Source: an uncultured Eubacteriales bacterium (lineage in GTDB: Bacteria; Bacillota; Clostridia; Oscillospirales; Oscillospiraceae). From it: DNA of 40,169 bases. Below, in pieces: positions 30,295-40,169 of this stretch. Where the stretch lies: the NCBI GenBank assembly GCA_900551995.1, contig URXW01000014.1:1-40169 (forward strand), in the 5' to 3' direction. Positions within the stretch are counted from its first letter, which is position 1. Each line of letters begins with the position of its first letter. A model generated the notes under the pieces. That model was not told the origin of the DNA. It searched no databases and saw only the letters and a list, made by a program, of their open reading frames with translations. Made by a program: the position numbers and the translations under genes.

Positions 30295-32712
30295 TTACTG
30301 CTTGTACGGCACGTGCCAAATGGTGTCCGCGTATTGGGCGATGGCGCGGTCGGCGGCGAACACGCCGCTGCGGGCGATGTTGGTCAGGCTCATGCGGTTC
30401 CACCTCGTCCGGTCGCCGTAGGCATGGCGCATACGGCACTCCGCCTCGCAGTAGGCGGCGAAGTCCGCCAGCACCATATACTGATCCGCCTGCCCATCCA
30501 CGCCGGTGACGAGACGCTGGAACAGATCCTCGTAGGTGACGCCGTCCCGGAAGCCGGTTTTCAGCTGATCCAGCACGCGGCGCAGCACCGGGTCCCGCTG
30601 GTAGAGCAGGTTGGGATCATAGGTGTGGCGCAGGTGCTCCACCTCGTCGGCGTGCAGCCCGAAGAGGAACATATTGTCGTCGCCCAGCAGCTGGTGCATC
30701 TCCACGTTGGCACCGTCCAGCGTGCCCACGGTCAGCGCGCCGTTCATCATAAACTTCATGTTGCCGGTGCCGCTGGCCTCCTTGCCGGCGGTGGAGATCT
30801 GCTGGCTGACCTCGCTGGCGGGCATCAGCACCTCCGCCAGAGAGACGCGGTAGTTCTCCAGGAACACCACCTGCAAGCGATCCCTGCACAGGGGGTCGCT
30901 GTTGATCTGGTCGGCGAGGGAGTTGATGAGATGGATAATGCGCTTCGCCACGGCGTAGCCGGGTGCCGCCTTGGCACCGAACAGGAACGTCTGGGGCGGG
31001 ATGTCCAGCGCGGGGTCATCCTGCAAACGCTGGTACAGGTAGATGATCTGCAGGGCGTTCAGCAGCTGCCGCTTGTACTCGTGGAGACGCTTCACCTGCA
31101 CGTCGAAGATGGCGTCGGTGTTCAGCACCACGCCCTGATGCTTCTTGGCGTAGGCGGCGAAGGACAGCTTATTCTGGTGCTTGATCTCCTCCAGCCGCTT
31201 CAGCACGGAACCGTCACCGGCGAACTGCTCCAGCTTTTTCAGCTCCTGCGGATGGGTCAGGTAGCCGTCGCCGATGAGGTCGCGGAGCAGCTCGTCCAGC
31301 CCGCGGTTGATCTGGGACACCCAGCGGCGGTGGTCGATGCCGTTGGTGACGTTCTTGAATTTGTCCGGCTCCATCTGGCAGGCGTCCTTGAACAGATCCT
31401 TACGCAGAATTTCGGAGTGGAGGGCGGACACGCCGTTGACCGCCATGCTGCCGGCGATGCACAGGTTCGCCATACGCACGCCGCCGTCCCAGATGATCGC
31501 CAGCTTTGCGGTCTTGGCGGGGTCGTGGAAGTAGTTCTCCACGTGCTGCTGCCAGCGGCGGGAGATCTCCTGCAGGATCTGCCAGATACGGGGCAGCAGC
31601 GTCTCAAACAGCTGCTGGGGCCAGACCTCCAACGCCTCGGACAGCACCGTATGGTTGGTGTAGGCGACGCAGTGGGTGGTGATATGCCACGCCTCGTCCC
31701 AGTCCATACCGGCGTCGTCCACCAGAATACGCATCAGCTCCGGGATCACCAGCGTGGGGTGGGTGTCGTTGATCTGGATGACGTTCTTCTCGTGGAAGTT
31801 TTTCAGCGTGCCGTACTGCTGGATGTGCTTGCGGGTGATGGATTGGACGGTGGCGGAGACGAAGAAATACTGCTGCTTCAGGCGCAGGGACTTGCCCTCG
31901 TAGTGGTTGTCCTCCGGATAGAGCACCTGACTGATGGCGTCCGCCATGGCGCGCTCCTCGGCGGCGTGGAGGTACTGCCCTTCGCTGAAGAGCTTCATGT
32001 CGATGGGCTTGGGGCTCCGCGCTTGCCACAGGCGCAGGGTGTTCACGTGGTCGGTGTCGTAACCGGCGATCTCCATGTCGCAGGGGATCGCCAGCACGCG
32101 GGTGTAGTCCTCGTGCACCACCATCAGATGCCCGTTGTCCCAACGGGTGCGGACCTTGCCGCCGAAGTGGACCTCCTCCGCCTCCTGCAGCTTGGGCAGC
32201 AGCCACGCGTCGCCCAGCTGCATCCAGTCGTCCGGCAGCTCCACCTGCTGCCCCTCCACGATCTTCTGCTTGAAGATACCCAGCTCATAGCAGATGGAAT
32301 AGCCGGCGGCGGGGATCTCCAGCGTGGTCATGCTGTCCAGATAGCAGGCGGCCAGACGTCCCAGACCGCCGTTGCCCAGACCGGCGTCCGGCTCCATGTC
32401 GAAAATATCCGCCGCCCTGAAGCCCAGCTCGCCGATGGCGGCGGACAGATCGTCCAGCAGCTCCAGATTGAAGGCGTTTTTCATCAGGCTGCGCCCCATG
32501 AGAAACTCCAGCGACAGGTAGTGCACCTTGCGCTTTTCCTCGTGCGCCGTCTCCTCCCGCGTCTGGACGCCGCGCTCCGCCATGATGTCGCGGAGCACCA
32601 TGGCGCAGGCCTTCATCATCTCACCGTCCGTGGCCTGCTTCTCGGTGCAGCCGTAGTTCAGCCGCAGCTTCTGGACGATGGCTTCCTTTAAGGTTTCCTT
32701 GTTATACGTCAT
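30295..32712 (-). CDS. glgP: Glycogen phosphorylase
   Basis: 805 residues, normal length. It releases glucose 1-phosphate from glycogen ends using phosphate. The PLP lysine is in EASGTGNMKFMMNGAL, near the C-terminus. N-terminal landmarks are SLEFLMGRSL and DAGLGNGGLGRLAACYLDS. It is the last gene of the glg operon, 21 bases after glgA, with AGGAGGA ahead of ATG 32712. No clear terminator lies between its stop and the small-RNA promoter, so some transcripts may run on to 30022. Confidence 0.97.
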   Translation of the reverse strand: MTYNKETLKEAIVQKLRLNYGCTEKQATDGEMMKACAMVLRDIMAERGVQTREETAHEEKRKVHYLSLEFLMGRSLMKNAFNLELLDDLSAAIGELGFRAADIFDMEPDAGLGNGGLGRLAACYLDSMTTLEIPAAGYSICYELGIFKQKIVEGQQVELPDDWMQLGDAWLLPKLQEAEEVHFGGKVRTRWDNGHLMVVHEDYTRVLAIPCDMEIAGYDTDHVNTLRLWQARSPKPIDMKLFSEGQYLHAAEERAMADAISQVLYPEDNHYEGKSLRLKQQYFFVSATVQSITRKHIQQYGTLKNFHEKNVIQINDTHPTLVIPELMRILVDDAGMDWDEAWHITTHCVAYTNHTVLSEALEVWPQQLFETLLPRIWQILQEISRRWQQHVENYFHDPAKTAKLAIIWDGGVRMANLCIAGSMAVNGVSALHSEILRKDLFKDACQMEPDKFKNVTNGIDHRRWVSQINRGLDELLRDLIGDGYLTHPQELKKLEQFAGDGSVLKRLEEIKHQNKLSFAAYAKKHQGVVLNTDAIFDVQVKRLHEYKRQLLNALQIIYLYQRLQDDPALDIPPQTFLFGAKAAPGYAVAKRIIHLINSLADQINSDPLCRDRLQVVFLENYRVSLAEVLMPASEVSQQISTAGKEASGTGNMKFMMNGALTVGTLDGANVEMHQLLGDDNMFLFGLHADEVEHLRHTYDPNLLYQRDPVLRRVLDQLKTGFRDGVTYEDLFQRLVTGVDGQADQYMVLADFAAYCEAECRMRHAYGDRTRWNRMSLTNIARSGVFAADRAIAQYADTIWHVPYKQ

Positions 32713-32733
32713 ATAGGGTGTTTCCTCCTATGG

Positions 32734-34161
32734 TCAAAGGTTCTCGTAAATGTGGCGGTATGCCGCGGCACTGCGCCCCCAGCTGAAATCGGAGGTCATA
32801 CCGCGGCGGCGGACGGTGTCAAAGCCCTTGCGGTCGCCGCGGTACAGGCCGGTGGCCTGCCCGATCACGTCCAGCATGGCTCCGGCGTCGTAGTCGCCGA
32901 AGAGGTAGCCGGTGCCGTCCTCCTGCCCCACCTGGCAGGATCTCACCGTGTCCGCCAGACCGCCGGTGCTGCGGACGATGGGCACCGCACCGTAGCGCAT
33001 GGCGATCATCTGGCTCAAGCCGCAGGGCTCGCTGCGGGAGGGCATGAGGAACAGGTCGGCGGCGGCGTAGATGCGCCGGGAGAGATCCTCGGCATAGAGG
33101 ATCTGCGCCGACACGCGTCCGGGGTACTGCCCCGCCTTCCAGCGGAAGAAGTCCTCGTAGCCGGGGTCGCCGGTGCCCAGCACCACGAACTGACAGCCCG
33201 TCGCCATAATGCCGTCCATGGCCTGCTGCACAAGGTCAAGACCCTTGTGCCCCACCAGACGGGTCACCATGGCGATGAGGGGCGTGTCCGGCTCCTCCGC
33301 CAGACCGAGAGATGCCTGCAGAGCCGCCTTGCACGCCGCCTTGCCGTCCATGCGGCCGGGGGAGTAGTGCTTGGGCAGTGCCGGGTCGCGGGCGGGGTCG
33401 TAGCCCTCCGTGTCGATGCCGTTGACGACGCCGTGGAGCTTCCAGCCGATGGCGTCCACCACGCTCTCCAGCCCCTCGGCGTATGCCGGGTCGTGGAGCT
33501 GGGCGGCGTAGGTGGGGCTGACGGTGGTGACGGCGTCCGCCATGAGCATGGCACCCTTCATCAGATTCACGTCGCCGTCCATGCGGAGGGTGCCGTCGTT
33601 GTACCAGCCGCGGTCAAGACCGAACAGCTGATCCACCGTGTCCTCGCCGTAGCGTCCCTGATATTCGATGTTGTGGATGGTGAATACCGTGCGGATGCGC
33701 CGTACCTCCGCCCAGCGGGTGCAGACGTCCTTGAGGTAGATGGGCACCAGTGCCGTCTGCCAGTCGTTGCAGTGGAGAATGTCGGGGAGCCAGTCCAGAC
33801 TGGGCAGCAGGTCGATGACCGCCTTGCTGAAGAAGGCGAACCGCTCGCCGTCGTCGAACTCGCCGTACAGCCGCCCGCGGCGGAAGTATTTCTCGTTGTC
33901 CACGAAATACCACGTCACGCCGCGATACTCCAGAGAGAACAGCCCGCAATACTCGTGCCGCCAGCCCAGATCCACGTAGATATACCGGCGGAACGTCATC
34001 TGCTGCCGCCACTGCTCCCCGATCTTGTCGTACAGGGGCAGGATGACCGCCGTCTCCACGCCATCGCGGGAGAGTGCCGGGGGCAGGCTGCCGGCCACAT
34101 CCGCCAGACCGCCGGTTTTACAGAAGGGGTACGCCTCGCCTGTTACATAAAGAAGCCTCAT
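32734..34161 (-). CDS. glgA: Glycogen synthase (ADP-glucose)
   Basis: 475 residues. A GT5 glycosyltransferase that adds glucose from ADP-glucose to the growing alpha-1,4 chain. The ADP-glucose-binding KTGGLADV is near residue 16-23, and the C-terminal SRSEPCGLSQMIAMRYG carries the conserved glutamate region. ATG 34161 is chosen because AAAGGAG lies 7 bases upstream; the longer frame would extend into glgD. It sits 19 bases after glgD. Confidence 0.96.
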   Translation of the reverse strand: MRLLYVTGEAYPFCKTGGLADVAGSLPPALSRDGVETAVILPLYDKIGEQWRQQMTFRRYIYVDLGWRHEYCGLFSLEYRGVTWYFVDNEKYFRRGRLYGEFDDGERFAFFSKAVIDLLPSLDWLPDILHCNDWQTALVPIYLKDVCTRWAEVRRIRTVFTIHNIEYQGRYGEDTVDQLFGLDRGWYNDGTLRMDGDVNLMKGAMLMADAVTTVSPTYAAQLHDPAYAEGLESVVDAIGWKLHGVVNGIDTEGYDPARDPALPKHYSPGRMDGKAACKAALQASLGLAEEPDTPLIAMVTRLVGHKGLDLVQQAMDGIMATGCQFVVLGTGDPGYEDFFRWKAGQYPGRVSAQILYAEDLSRRIYAAADLFLMPSRSEPCGLSQMIAMRYGAVPIVRSTGGLADTVRSCQVGQEDGTGYLFGDYDAGAMLDVIGQATGLYRGDRKGFDTVRRRGMTSDFSWGRSAAAYRHIYENL

Positions 34162-34180
34162 GCCTGTCTCCTTTCCCGCG

Positions 34181-35293
34181 TTACACCGTCGCACCCTTGG
34201 TGACAACGATGGGATAGCGTTCGTGTCCCATGAGGGTCACGTTCTCGCTGACGGTCACATACTTGTCGGTGATCACGCCGCGCAGCACCGCGCCGCGCTT
34301 TACCACCGTGTCCTTGAAGAGAATACAGTTTTCCACAACGGCACCCTTTTCAATACGCACATTCCGGAAAAGCACGCAGTTTTTCACGCTGCCCTGGATG
34401 CCGCAGCCGTCCGCCACCAGAGAATTGACGCAGCCGCCCTCCGGGTCGATATAGCTGGAGGGGGAGTCGTTCTCCTTGCCGTACACGGGGCGGTCGGGGC
34501 AGAACAGCGCGCCGCGCACGGTGCTGTCCAGCAGCTCCATGCTGCGGTCATAGTAGCTTTGCAGCGTGTTGATGTGGGCGGCGTAGCCGTCGTAGACGTA
34601 GCCGTGGAGGTTCAGCCGGCCGCCCATCTCCTGCAGGATGCTCCGGCGGAGGCTGTACCCGTTGCGGCTGACGCACTCCGTCACCAGCTGCACCAGCAAC
34701 TCCGTCCGCAGGACGAAGATGTTCAGGCAGCGGTAGCCCTCCGGCGTATGGAGCCCGTAGGCGGTGTCGGTGATCGCGCCGTCGCCGTTCAGCTGGAAGT
34801 AGGTGTCCTCCCCGTCGCCGGGGGCGGCGGTGCAGACGGCGGTGATGTCCGCGCCGGTGTCTATGTGCCGGCGCAGCACGTCGTCCAGCGGCGCGTTGAT
34901 GACGGTATCGCTGTCGGAGAGCACCACGTAGTCCTGCCGGATGCTCTTTAAGTAGTTCATCACGCTGTACAGAGCCTCGACCCTGCCGCGGAACTGACCG
35001 TCGCTGTGCCGTTGCTCGTTATAGGCGAAGGCGGGCAGCAGCGTCAGCCCGCCGTAGTTGCGGCTGAGATCCCAGCTCTTGCCGCTGCCCAGATGATCCA
35101 GCAGCGACTGGCACTTACCGTGCATGATAACGCCCACATCGGTGATCCCGGCGTTGACCATGCTGGAGAGGATGAAGTCGATAATGCGGTAGTCACCGCC
35201 GAAGGGGATGGAGCCGTGGACGCGGTTTTCGATCAGCTCCCGCAGCCCGTTTTCCTTCTCGTAGGAGAAGATGATCCCGTGCATACCGTTCAT
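34181..35293 (-). CDS. glgD: GlgD, regulatory ADP-glucose pyrophosphorylase subunit
   Basis: 370 residues, homologous to GlgC but lacking the GGxGxRL nucleotide loop: the N-terminus reads MHGIIFSYEKENGLREL. HGSIPFGGDYRIIDF and the C-terminal left-handed beta-helix are kept. In Firmicutes GlgD pairs with GlgC and modulates it with little or no activity of its own. ATG 35293 overlaps the glgC stop by four bases and has AAGGAGGTG upstream. Coupled translation suits a heteromeric enzyme. Confidence 0.94.
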   Translation of the reverse strand: MNGMHGIIFSYEKENGLRELIENRVHGSIPFGGDYRIIDFILSSMVNAGITDVGVIMHGKCQSLLDHLGSGKSWDLSRNYGGLTLLPAFAYNEQRHSDGQFRGRVEALYSVMNYLKSIRQDYVVLSDSDTVINAPLDDVLRRHIDTGADITAVCTAAPGDGEDTYFQLNGDGAITDTAYGLHTPEGYRCLNIFVLRTELLVQLVTECVSRNGYSLRRSILQEMGGRLNLHGYVYDGYAAHINTLQSYYDRSMELLDSTVRGALFCPDRPVYGKENDSPSSYIDPEGGCVNSLVADGCGIQGSVKNCVLFRNVRIEKGAVVENCILFKDTVVKRGAVLRGVITDKYVTVSENVTLMGHERYPIVVTKGATV

Positions 35294-36494
35294 GGCCGCA
35301 CCTCCTTGCCGTTTTCGCCCAGCATCATTTTCGGTTCGATGGTCTCGCCGTCCCCGACCTCCGTATGGGGACCCAGCACGGCGATGCCCCAGTGGTCGAA
35401 ATCCACGCTGCCGGGGGCACCGCCCACCACGGCGTTCTTCCCCACGCGGCAGCCCTCGCCCACAATGGCGTAGGACACCGCCGCGCCCTCCTCGATGACG
35501 GCGCCGGGCATGACCACGGAATAGGACACGGACGCACCCTCCGCCACCCGGGTGCCGGTGCTGAGAACGGAGTTCTTCACCTCGCCCAGCACGGTGCAGC
35601 CCTTGGCGATGGCACTGTTGCCCACGTCGCCCCGCTGCCCGATATAGGTGGGCGGGCAGGTGGGCGTGCGCCCGTAGATGCGCCACCGTCTGTCCAGCAG
35701 GTTCAGCCCGGAGCCGGGGGAGAGCATATCCATGTTGGCGTCCCACAGGGAGTCCAGCGTGCCCACGTCCTTCCAGTAGCCCTCGAAGCGGTAGGCGACC
35801 ATCTTCTCCCCGGCGCGGAGCATCTCCGGGATGATGTTCTTGCCGAAGTCGTTCTCGCTGCGGGGATCCGCCTCGTCCGCCATCAGATACTCCCGCAGCT
35901 TCTTCCACGTAAAGACATAAATGCCCATGGACGCAAGGTTGCTCTTCGGCTCCTTGGGCTTCTCGGCAAATTCGGTGATGTTGTCCTCGCCGTCCACGGA
36001 CATGATGCCGAAGCGGCTCGCCTCCTCCCACGGCACCTCCATGACGGAGATGGTGCAGGCCGCACCCGTCGCCTTGTGGCGGCGGAGCATGAGGGAATAG
36101 TCCATCTTGTAGATATGGTCGCCGGAGAGGATGAGCACGTACTCCGGGTCGTAGAGATCCACGAAGCCTATGTTCTGATAGATGGCGTTGGCGGTGCCCT
36201 TGTACCACACCGCGCCCTCCGCGCTCTGGTAAGGGGGCAGGACGTGGACGCCGCCGTACATTCGATCCATCTCCCACGGCTGGCCGCTGCCGATATAGGC
36301 GTTCAGCTCCAGCGGGCGGTACTGGGTCAGCACGCCCACCGTGTCGATACCGGAGTTGGTGCAGTTGGAGAGGGGGAAGTCGATGATGCGGAATTTGCCG
36401 CCGAAGGGGACGGCGGGCTTTGCCATGCTGCCGGTAAGCACGTACAGGCGGCTTCCCTGCCCGCCTGCCAGCAGCATTGCCACACACTCTTTTT

Positions 36495-36498
<4 letters not shown>
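35290..36498 (-). CDS. glgC: Glucose-1-phosphate adenylyltransferase
   Basis: 402 residues. It makes ADP-glucose from ATP and glucose 1-phosphate, the committed step of glycogen synthesis. The nucleotide loop AGGQGSRLYVLT (about 11-22), AKPAVPFGGKFRIIDF and the catalytic/substrate blocks YILSGDH-type (LILSGDHIYKMDY) and FEGYWKDVGT are all present. The left-handed beta-helix is complete. ATG 36498 overlaps the glgB stop by four bases (ATGA), with AGGAGGT 9 bases upstream. Confidence 0.96.
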
Positions 36499-38369
<1,871 letters not shown>

Positions 38370-38389
38370 GGTACTCTCTCCTTATCGCA

Positions 38390-38416
38390 ATCACACGGTA
38401 GAACGGTATCACACGG
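38390..38416 (-). repeat. 9-base direct repeat in the glg leader
   Basis: ATCACACGG occurs at 38390-38398 and 38408-38416, exactly 18 bases apart, in the 5' leader of glgB. It could be a binding site for an RNA- or DNA-binding regulator. Confidence 0.4.
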
Positions 38417-38471
38417 GCGGCGGTAAAGACCGCGAAAACGGTCGTCCCTCCTGTCGGTATCGTTACCGAGT

Positions 38472-38500
38472 ATTGTACCCCTTTTTGCCGCCGCCGTCAA
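38472..38500 (-). promoter_or_regulatory. Promoter of the glg operon
   Basis: On the minus strand, TTGACG (38495-38500), a 17-base spacer and TACAAT (38472-38477). The small dyad CGGTATCGTTACCG (38455-38468) overlaps the predicted transcription start near 38465. Confidence 0.75.
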
Positions 38501-38533
38501 CAAACGGCACCTCTCTTTTGCCAAAATAGGCGG

Positions 38534-38564
38534 AAAAAGGAGACGCGGCTCCCGCCGTGTCTCC
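38534..38564 (-). terminator. Terminator after the XpaC-family gene
   Basis: On the minus strand, GGAGACACGGC pairs with GCCGCGTCTCC (one G-U), followed by TTTTT. It sits just downstream of the stop at 38573. Confidence 0.8.
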
Positions 38565-38572
38565 TATATCGC

Positions 38573-39790
38573 TCAGTTTTCCTCCTGCTGCACGGCACTG
38601 CCGCCGCCCAGACCGAAATCGTCCGCCACGCTGGCGGTGTCCCGGCGCAGCATCGTCTCCATTACCTGAATGTCGCTGGCGATGTCCATGGCGTCGGTGC
38701 GGTACAGCGCGTCCAGCTGGTGCTCGAAGCCCGCCACGATGGAATCCATGGTCTTTTCGATCTTCGCCTTGGCTTGGGACAGATTCTCGCCGCTGACGCC
38801 CGCCTCCTCGAAGTTGGCGTAGTTCTCCATGAGCTTCAGCGTGGTGGGCAGGTAGTAGTTCAGAAACGTGCTTGCCGCGGCGCGCTTCTCCTCGTTCTCC
38901 TCCACCAGCTTGAAGATCCGCCCGGACAGCTGCTCCAGCCGATCCAGCTTGGCACTGAGAGCCTCGTCCGCGATGCGGTCGTTCAGCTCCCGTATCTGCC
39001 GCAGGATACCGGCGTAGCCCTCCGGGGCGGTCTGGACGGGGCTTTCCTGCTCCGCCCTGGTGCGCCGCGCCGCGTCAAAGTACGCGGAGGCGGCGTCCTG
39101 CGAGCGGAACAGCATACCGCTGCCCATGTCGATATAGGCCTCGTCGCCCCAGAGACCCTTTTCCAGCATGGCGTTTATGTCCTTCTCCACCCGGCGGCGG
39201 GACACGTCGGCGGCACGCGCCAGATAGTCCAGCGGTACCGCCTGCTTCTGCCCCGCCGTGCGGAGATACGTGGCGAACCGCCGCTGGCGGCGTTTGATGA
39301 CGCCGCTGCCCAGCAGCAGCGACGCACCGCCGGCCATCATGCCCATGGGATAGAACACCTGCCGCAGCAGGTCCATCCAGTCATGCCATTTGATGGCGTA
39401 GCGCAGTTCAAAGTAGTCCACCTGCTGCACCAGAAAAAACGCGCCCAGAATGGCTACCACCGCTCCGATGATCTTCATGGTTTTGGCGCCCTTGTCGGAG
39501 TAGTTCGGCGTCTCCGTGACCTTGCGCACGGTGTTCTTCGCCGCAGAGGCGCGCGCCTGCGCGGGCTTCGCCTCGGCGCTGCCCGCCGCCGTCCGCTGCC
39601 ATGCCTCCCGCGCCTGCTGACGCATTTTCCTGCCGCCGCCCTCGCTCAGCTTCATCAGCAGCAGGATAAGCCCCACCGGCCACGCCACGGCGAACATCAC
39701 CGCAATAAATACCCACGCCCCCAGATCGTTGTCGTTCTTTTTGGGAGGGGCAGGCTGCAAACCGCCGTTCCCGTCGTACTCGTAGCTCAT
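38573..39790 (-). CDS. XpaC-family protein (BCIP hydrolysis family)
   Basis: 405 residues. Two hydrophobic regions, one at about 22-43 and a hairpin-like pair around 112-180, anchor it in the membrane. A middle segment (VPLDYLARAADVSRRRVEKDINAML, about 195-220) looks like a small helix-turn-helix-type fold. The C-terminal helical part (LDRLEQLSGRIFKLVEENEEK, then FLNYYLPTTLKLMENY) fits the 5-bromo-4-chloroindolyl phosphate hydrolysis family, whose true role is unclear. Members often neighbour TelA (toxic-anion resistance), but none is in view. ATG 39790 overlaps the DUF896 stop (ATGA), with GGGAGAG 8 bases upstream. The descriptive motifs are approximate in position. Confidence 0.75.
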   Translation of the reverse strand: MSYEYDGNGGLQPAPPKKNDNDLGAWVFIAVMFAVAWPVGLILLLMKLSEGGGRKMRQQAREAWQRTAAGSAEAKPAQARASAAKNTVRKVTETPNYSDKGAKTMKIIGAVVAILGAFFLVQQVDYFELRYAIKWHDWMDLLRQVFYPMGMMAGGASLLLGSGVIKRRQRRFATYLRTAGQKQAVPLDYLARAADVSRRRVEKDINAMLEKGLWGDEAYIDMGSGMLFRSQDAASAYFDAARRTRAEQESPVQTAPEGYAGILRQIRELNDRIADEALSAKLDRLEQLSGRIFKLVEENEEKRAAASTFLNYYLPTTLKLMENYANFEEAGVSGENLSQAKAKIEKTMDSIVAGFEHQLDALYRTDAMDIASDIQVMETMLRRDTASVADDFGLGGGSAVQQEEN

Positions 39791-40002
39791 TTTTCCGGCT
39801 CTCCCTTTTTCCGCAGCTTCGTTTTGTCGCCCTTTTCGTCCACGATGTAGGTATTCTCCAGCACGTCCCGGGCGTTTCTCATAACGGCGTTCAGATACTC
39901 CTGCCGCAGCACGTCCCGCTCGGCGATCTCCTCCTCCGTCAGCCCCTCTGCCTTCGCCTTGCGCGCCAGCTCGTTGATGCGGTCTATCCTGCTCTTTTCC
40001 AC
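39787..40002 (-). CDS. DUF896 family protein (YnzC-like)
   Basis: 71 residues. The N-terminal EKSRIDRINELARKAKAEGL and TEEEIAERDVLRQEYL are the DUF896/YnzC helical hairpin. It is a small cytosolic protein of unknown biochemical role; Bacillus YnzC is part of an SOS-linked operon, but no such neighbours are present. GTG 40002 is the start, matching the family N-terminus, with AAGAGGT about 9 bases upstream. A longer frame reaching 40101 runs through the promoter and is rejected. It is translationally coupled to the XpaC-family gene. Confidence 0.9.
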   Translation of the reverse strand: MEKSRIDRINELARKAKAEGLTEEEIAERDVLRQEYLNAVMRNARDVLENTYIVDEKGDKTKLRKKGEPEK

Positions 40003-40038
40003 TGCCCATGACCTCTTTTCTGTTTGGCTTAGAAATAT

Positions 40039-40067
40039 ATTATAGCACACCGGTGCGACATTCGCAA
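40039..40067 (-). promoter_or_regulatory. Promoter of the DUF896/XpaC operon
   Basis: On the minus strand, TTGCGA (40062-40067), a 17-base spacer and a perfect TATAAT (40039-40044). The repeat copy at 40086 begins 19 bases upstream of the -35 box. Confidence 0.75.
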
Positions 40068-40085
40068 CGGTGCAGCGGCTCAGTT

Positions 40086-40169
40086 TGTCGAGAAACCCCA
40101 CTGTGCGTGCAGTTTTTCTTTCTCACAGGGGGAGCTCGAGGGGGCGAAGCCCGCCTCGAATCGGATCAA
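40086..40169. repeat. 84-bp dispersed repeat, copy B (runs off the window)
   Basis: It matches 2591-2674 with three differences: T to G at unit position 7, C to T in the first hairpin stem (leaving a G-U pair), and A to G in the loop of the second hairpin. The match continues to the last base of the window, so the true unit is longer than 84 bases or ends exactly at the edge. Confidence 0.9.

Noticed and set aside
30313..32691. 792-residue plus-strand frame opposite glgP
   Set aside because: A shadow of the GC-rich glgP gene: composition dominated by H, Q, V, L, G and A with no domain, and the minus frame is a full-length enzyme.

Overview
This window is a high-GC stretch of a Clostridia chromosome. 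The best guess is an Oscillospiraceae (Ruminococcaceae-type) gut anaerobe. The evidence is the Gram-positive order yqfC-yqfD-phoH-ybeY-era-(yqzL)-recO, sporulation genes (ylbJ, yqfC, yqfD), a glgC/glgD pair inside a glgBCDAP operon, and secreted proteins with cohesin, dockerin, cadherin-like and InlB-type modules. The taxonomic call is inference. I see no phage, insertion sequence, CRISPR array, tRNA or rRNA gene. No gene-free stretch exceeds 300 bases; the longest (2547-2834) holds a repeat and several palindromes.

Layout. 1-2546: the end of an NhaC-type antiporter, an alanine/ornithine racemase-family enzyme and a small membrane protein. 2547-2834: an 84-bp dispersed repeat plus palindromes. 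2835-4801 (minus): mnmA and a short cytosolic histidine-kinase-like protein. 5040-7062: GAPDH and a GntR/UTRA regulator. 7116-9871 (minus): ROK sugar kinase, Gfo/Idh/MocA oxidoreductase and phosphopantetheinyl transferase. 10008-12557: a GNAT-like protein, a LysE-type exporter and truA. 12597-18485: a surface locus with a membrane-anchored cohesin-like protein, a secreted dockerin protein with a lysozyme-like domain, and a divergent membrane-anchored glycoside-hydrolase-like protein. 18529-21177 (minus): an ABC importer of the nitrate/sulfonate/thiamine-precursor class. 21256-29577: ylbJ (minus), then yqfC, yqfD, phoH, ybeY, era, a 32-residue YqzL-like micro-gene, recO and mutS2. 29762-30022: HPr. 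30022-30233 (minus): a candidate small RNA. 30295-38369 (minus): the glycogen operon glgB-C-D-A-P. 38573-40002 (minus): a DUF896 protein and an XpaC-family protein. The window closes inside a second copy of the 84-bp repeat.

How the parts fit. The glycogen operon, GAPDH, the ROK kinase and HPr are central sugar metabolism and its control. The glg genes are tightly packed (4-base ATGA overlaps, or 19-21 base gaps) behind one good promoter. The 12.6-18.5 kb locus looks like a cell-surface assembly: a dockerin enzyme is encoded directly before a membrane protein with an apparent cohesin domain, a cellulosome-like tether in miniature with a long cytoplasmic tail. Between HPr and glgP, a consensus minus-strand promoter drives no credible ORF but precedes three hairpins with exposed C-runs and a strong terminator. 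This resembles a C-rich regulatory RNA that targets Shine-Dalgarno sequences and is, with the cohesin/dockerin pair, the most promising candidate for something undescribed.
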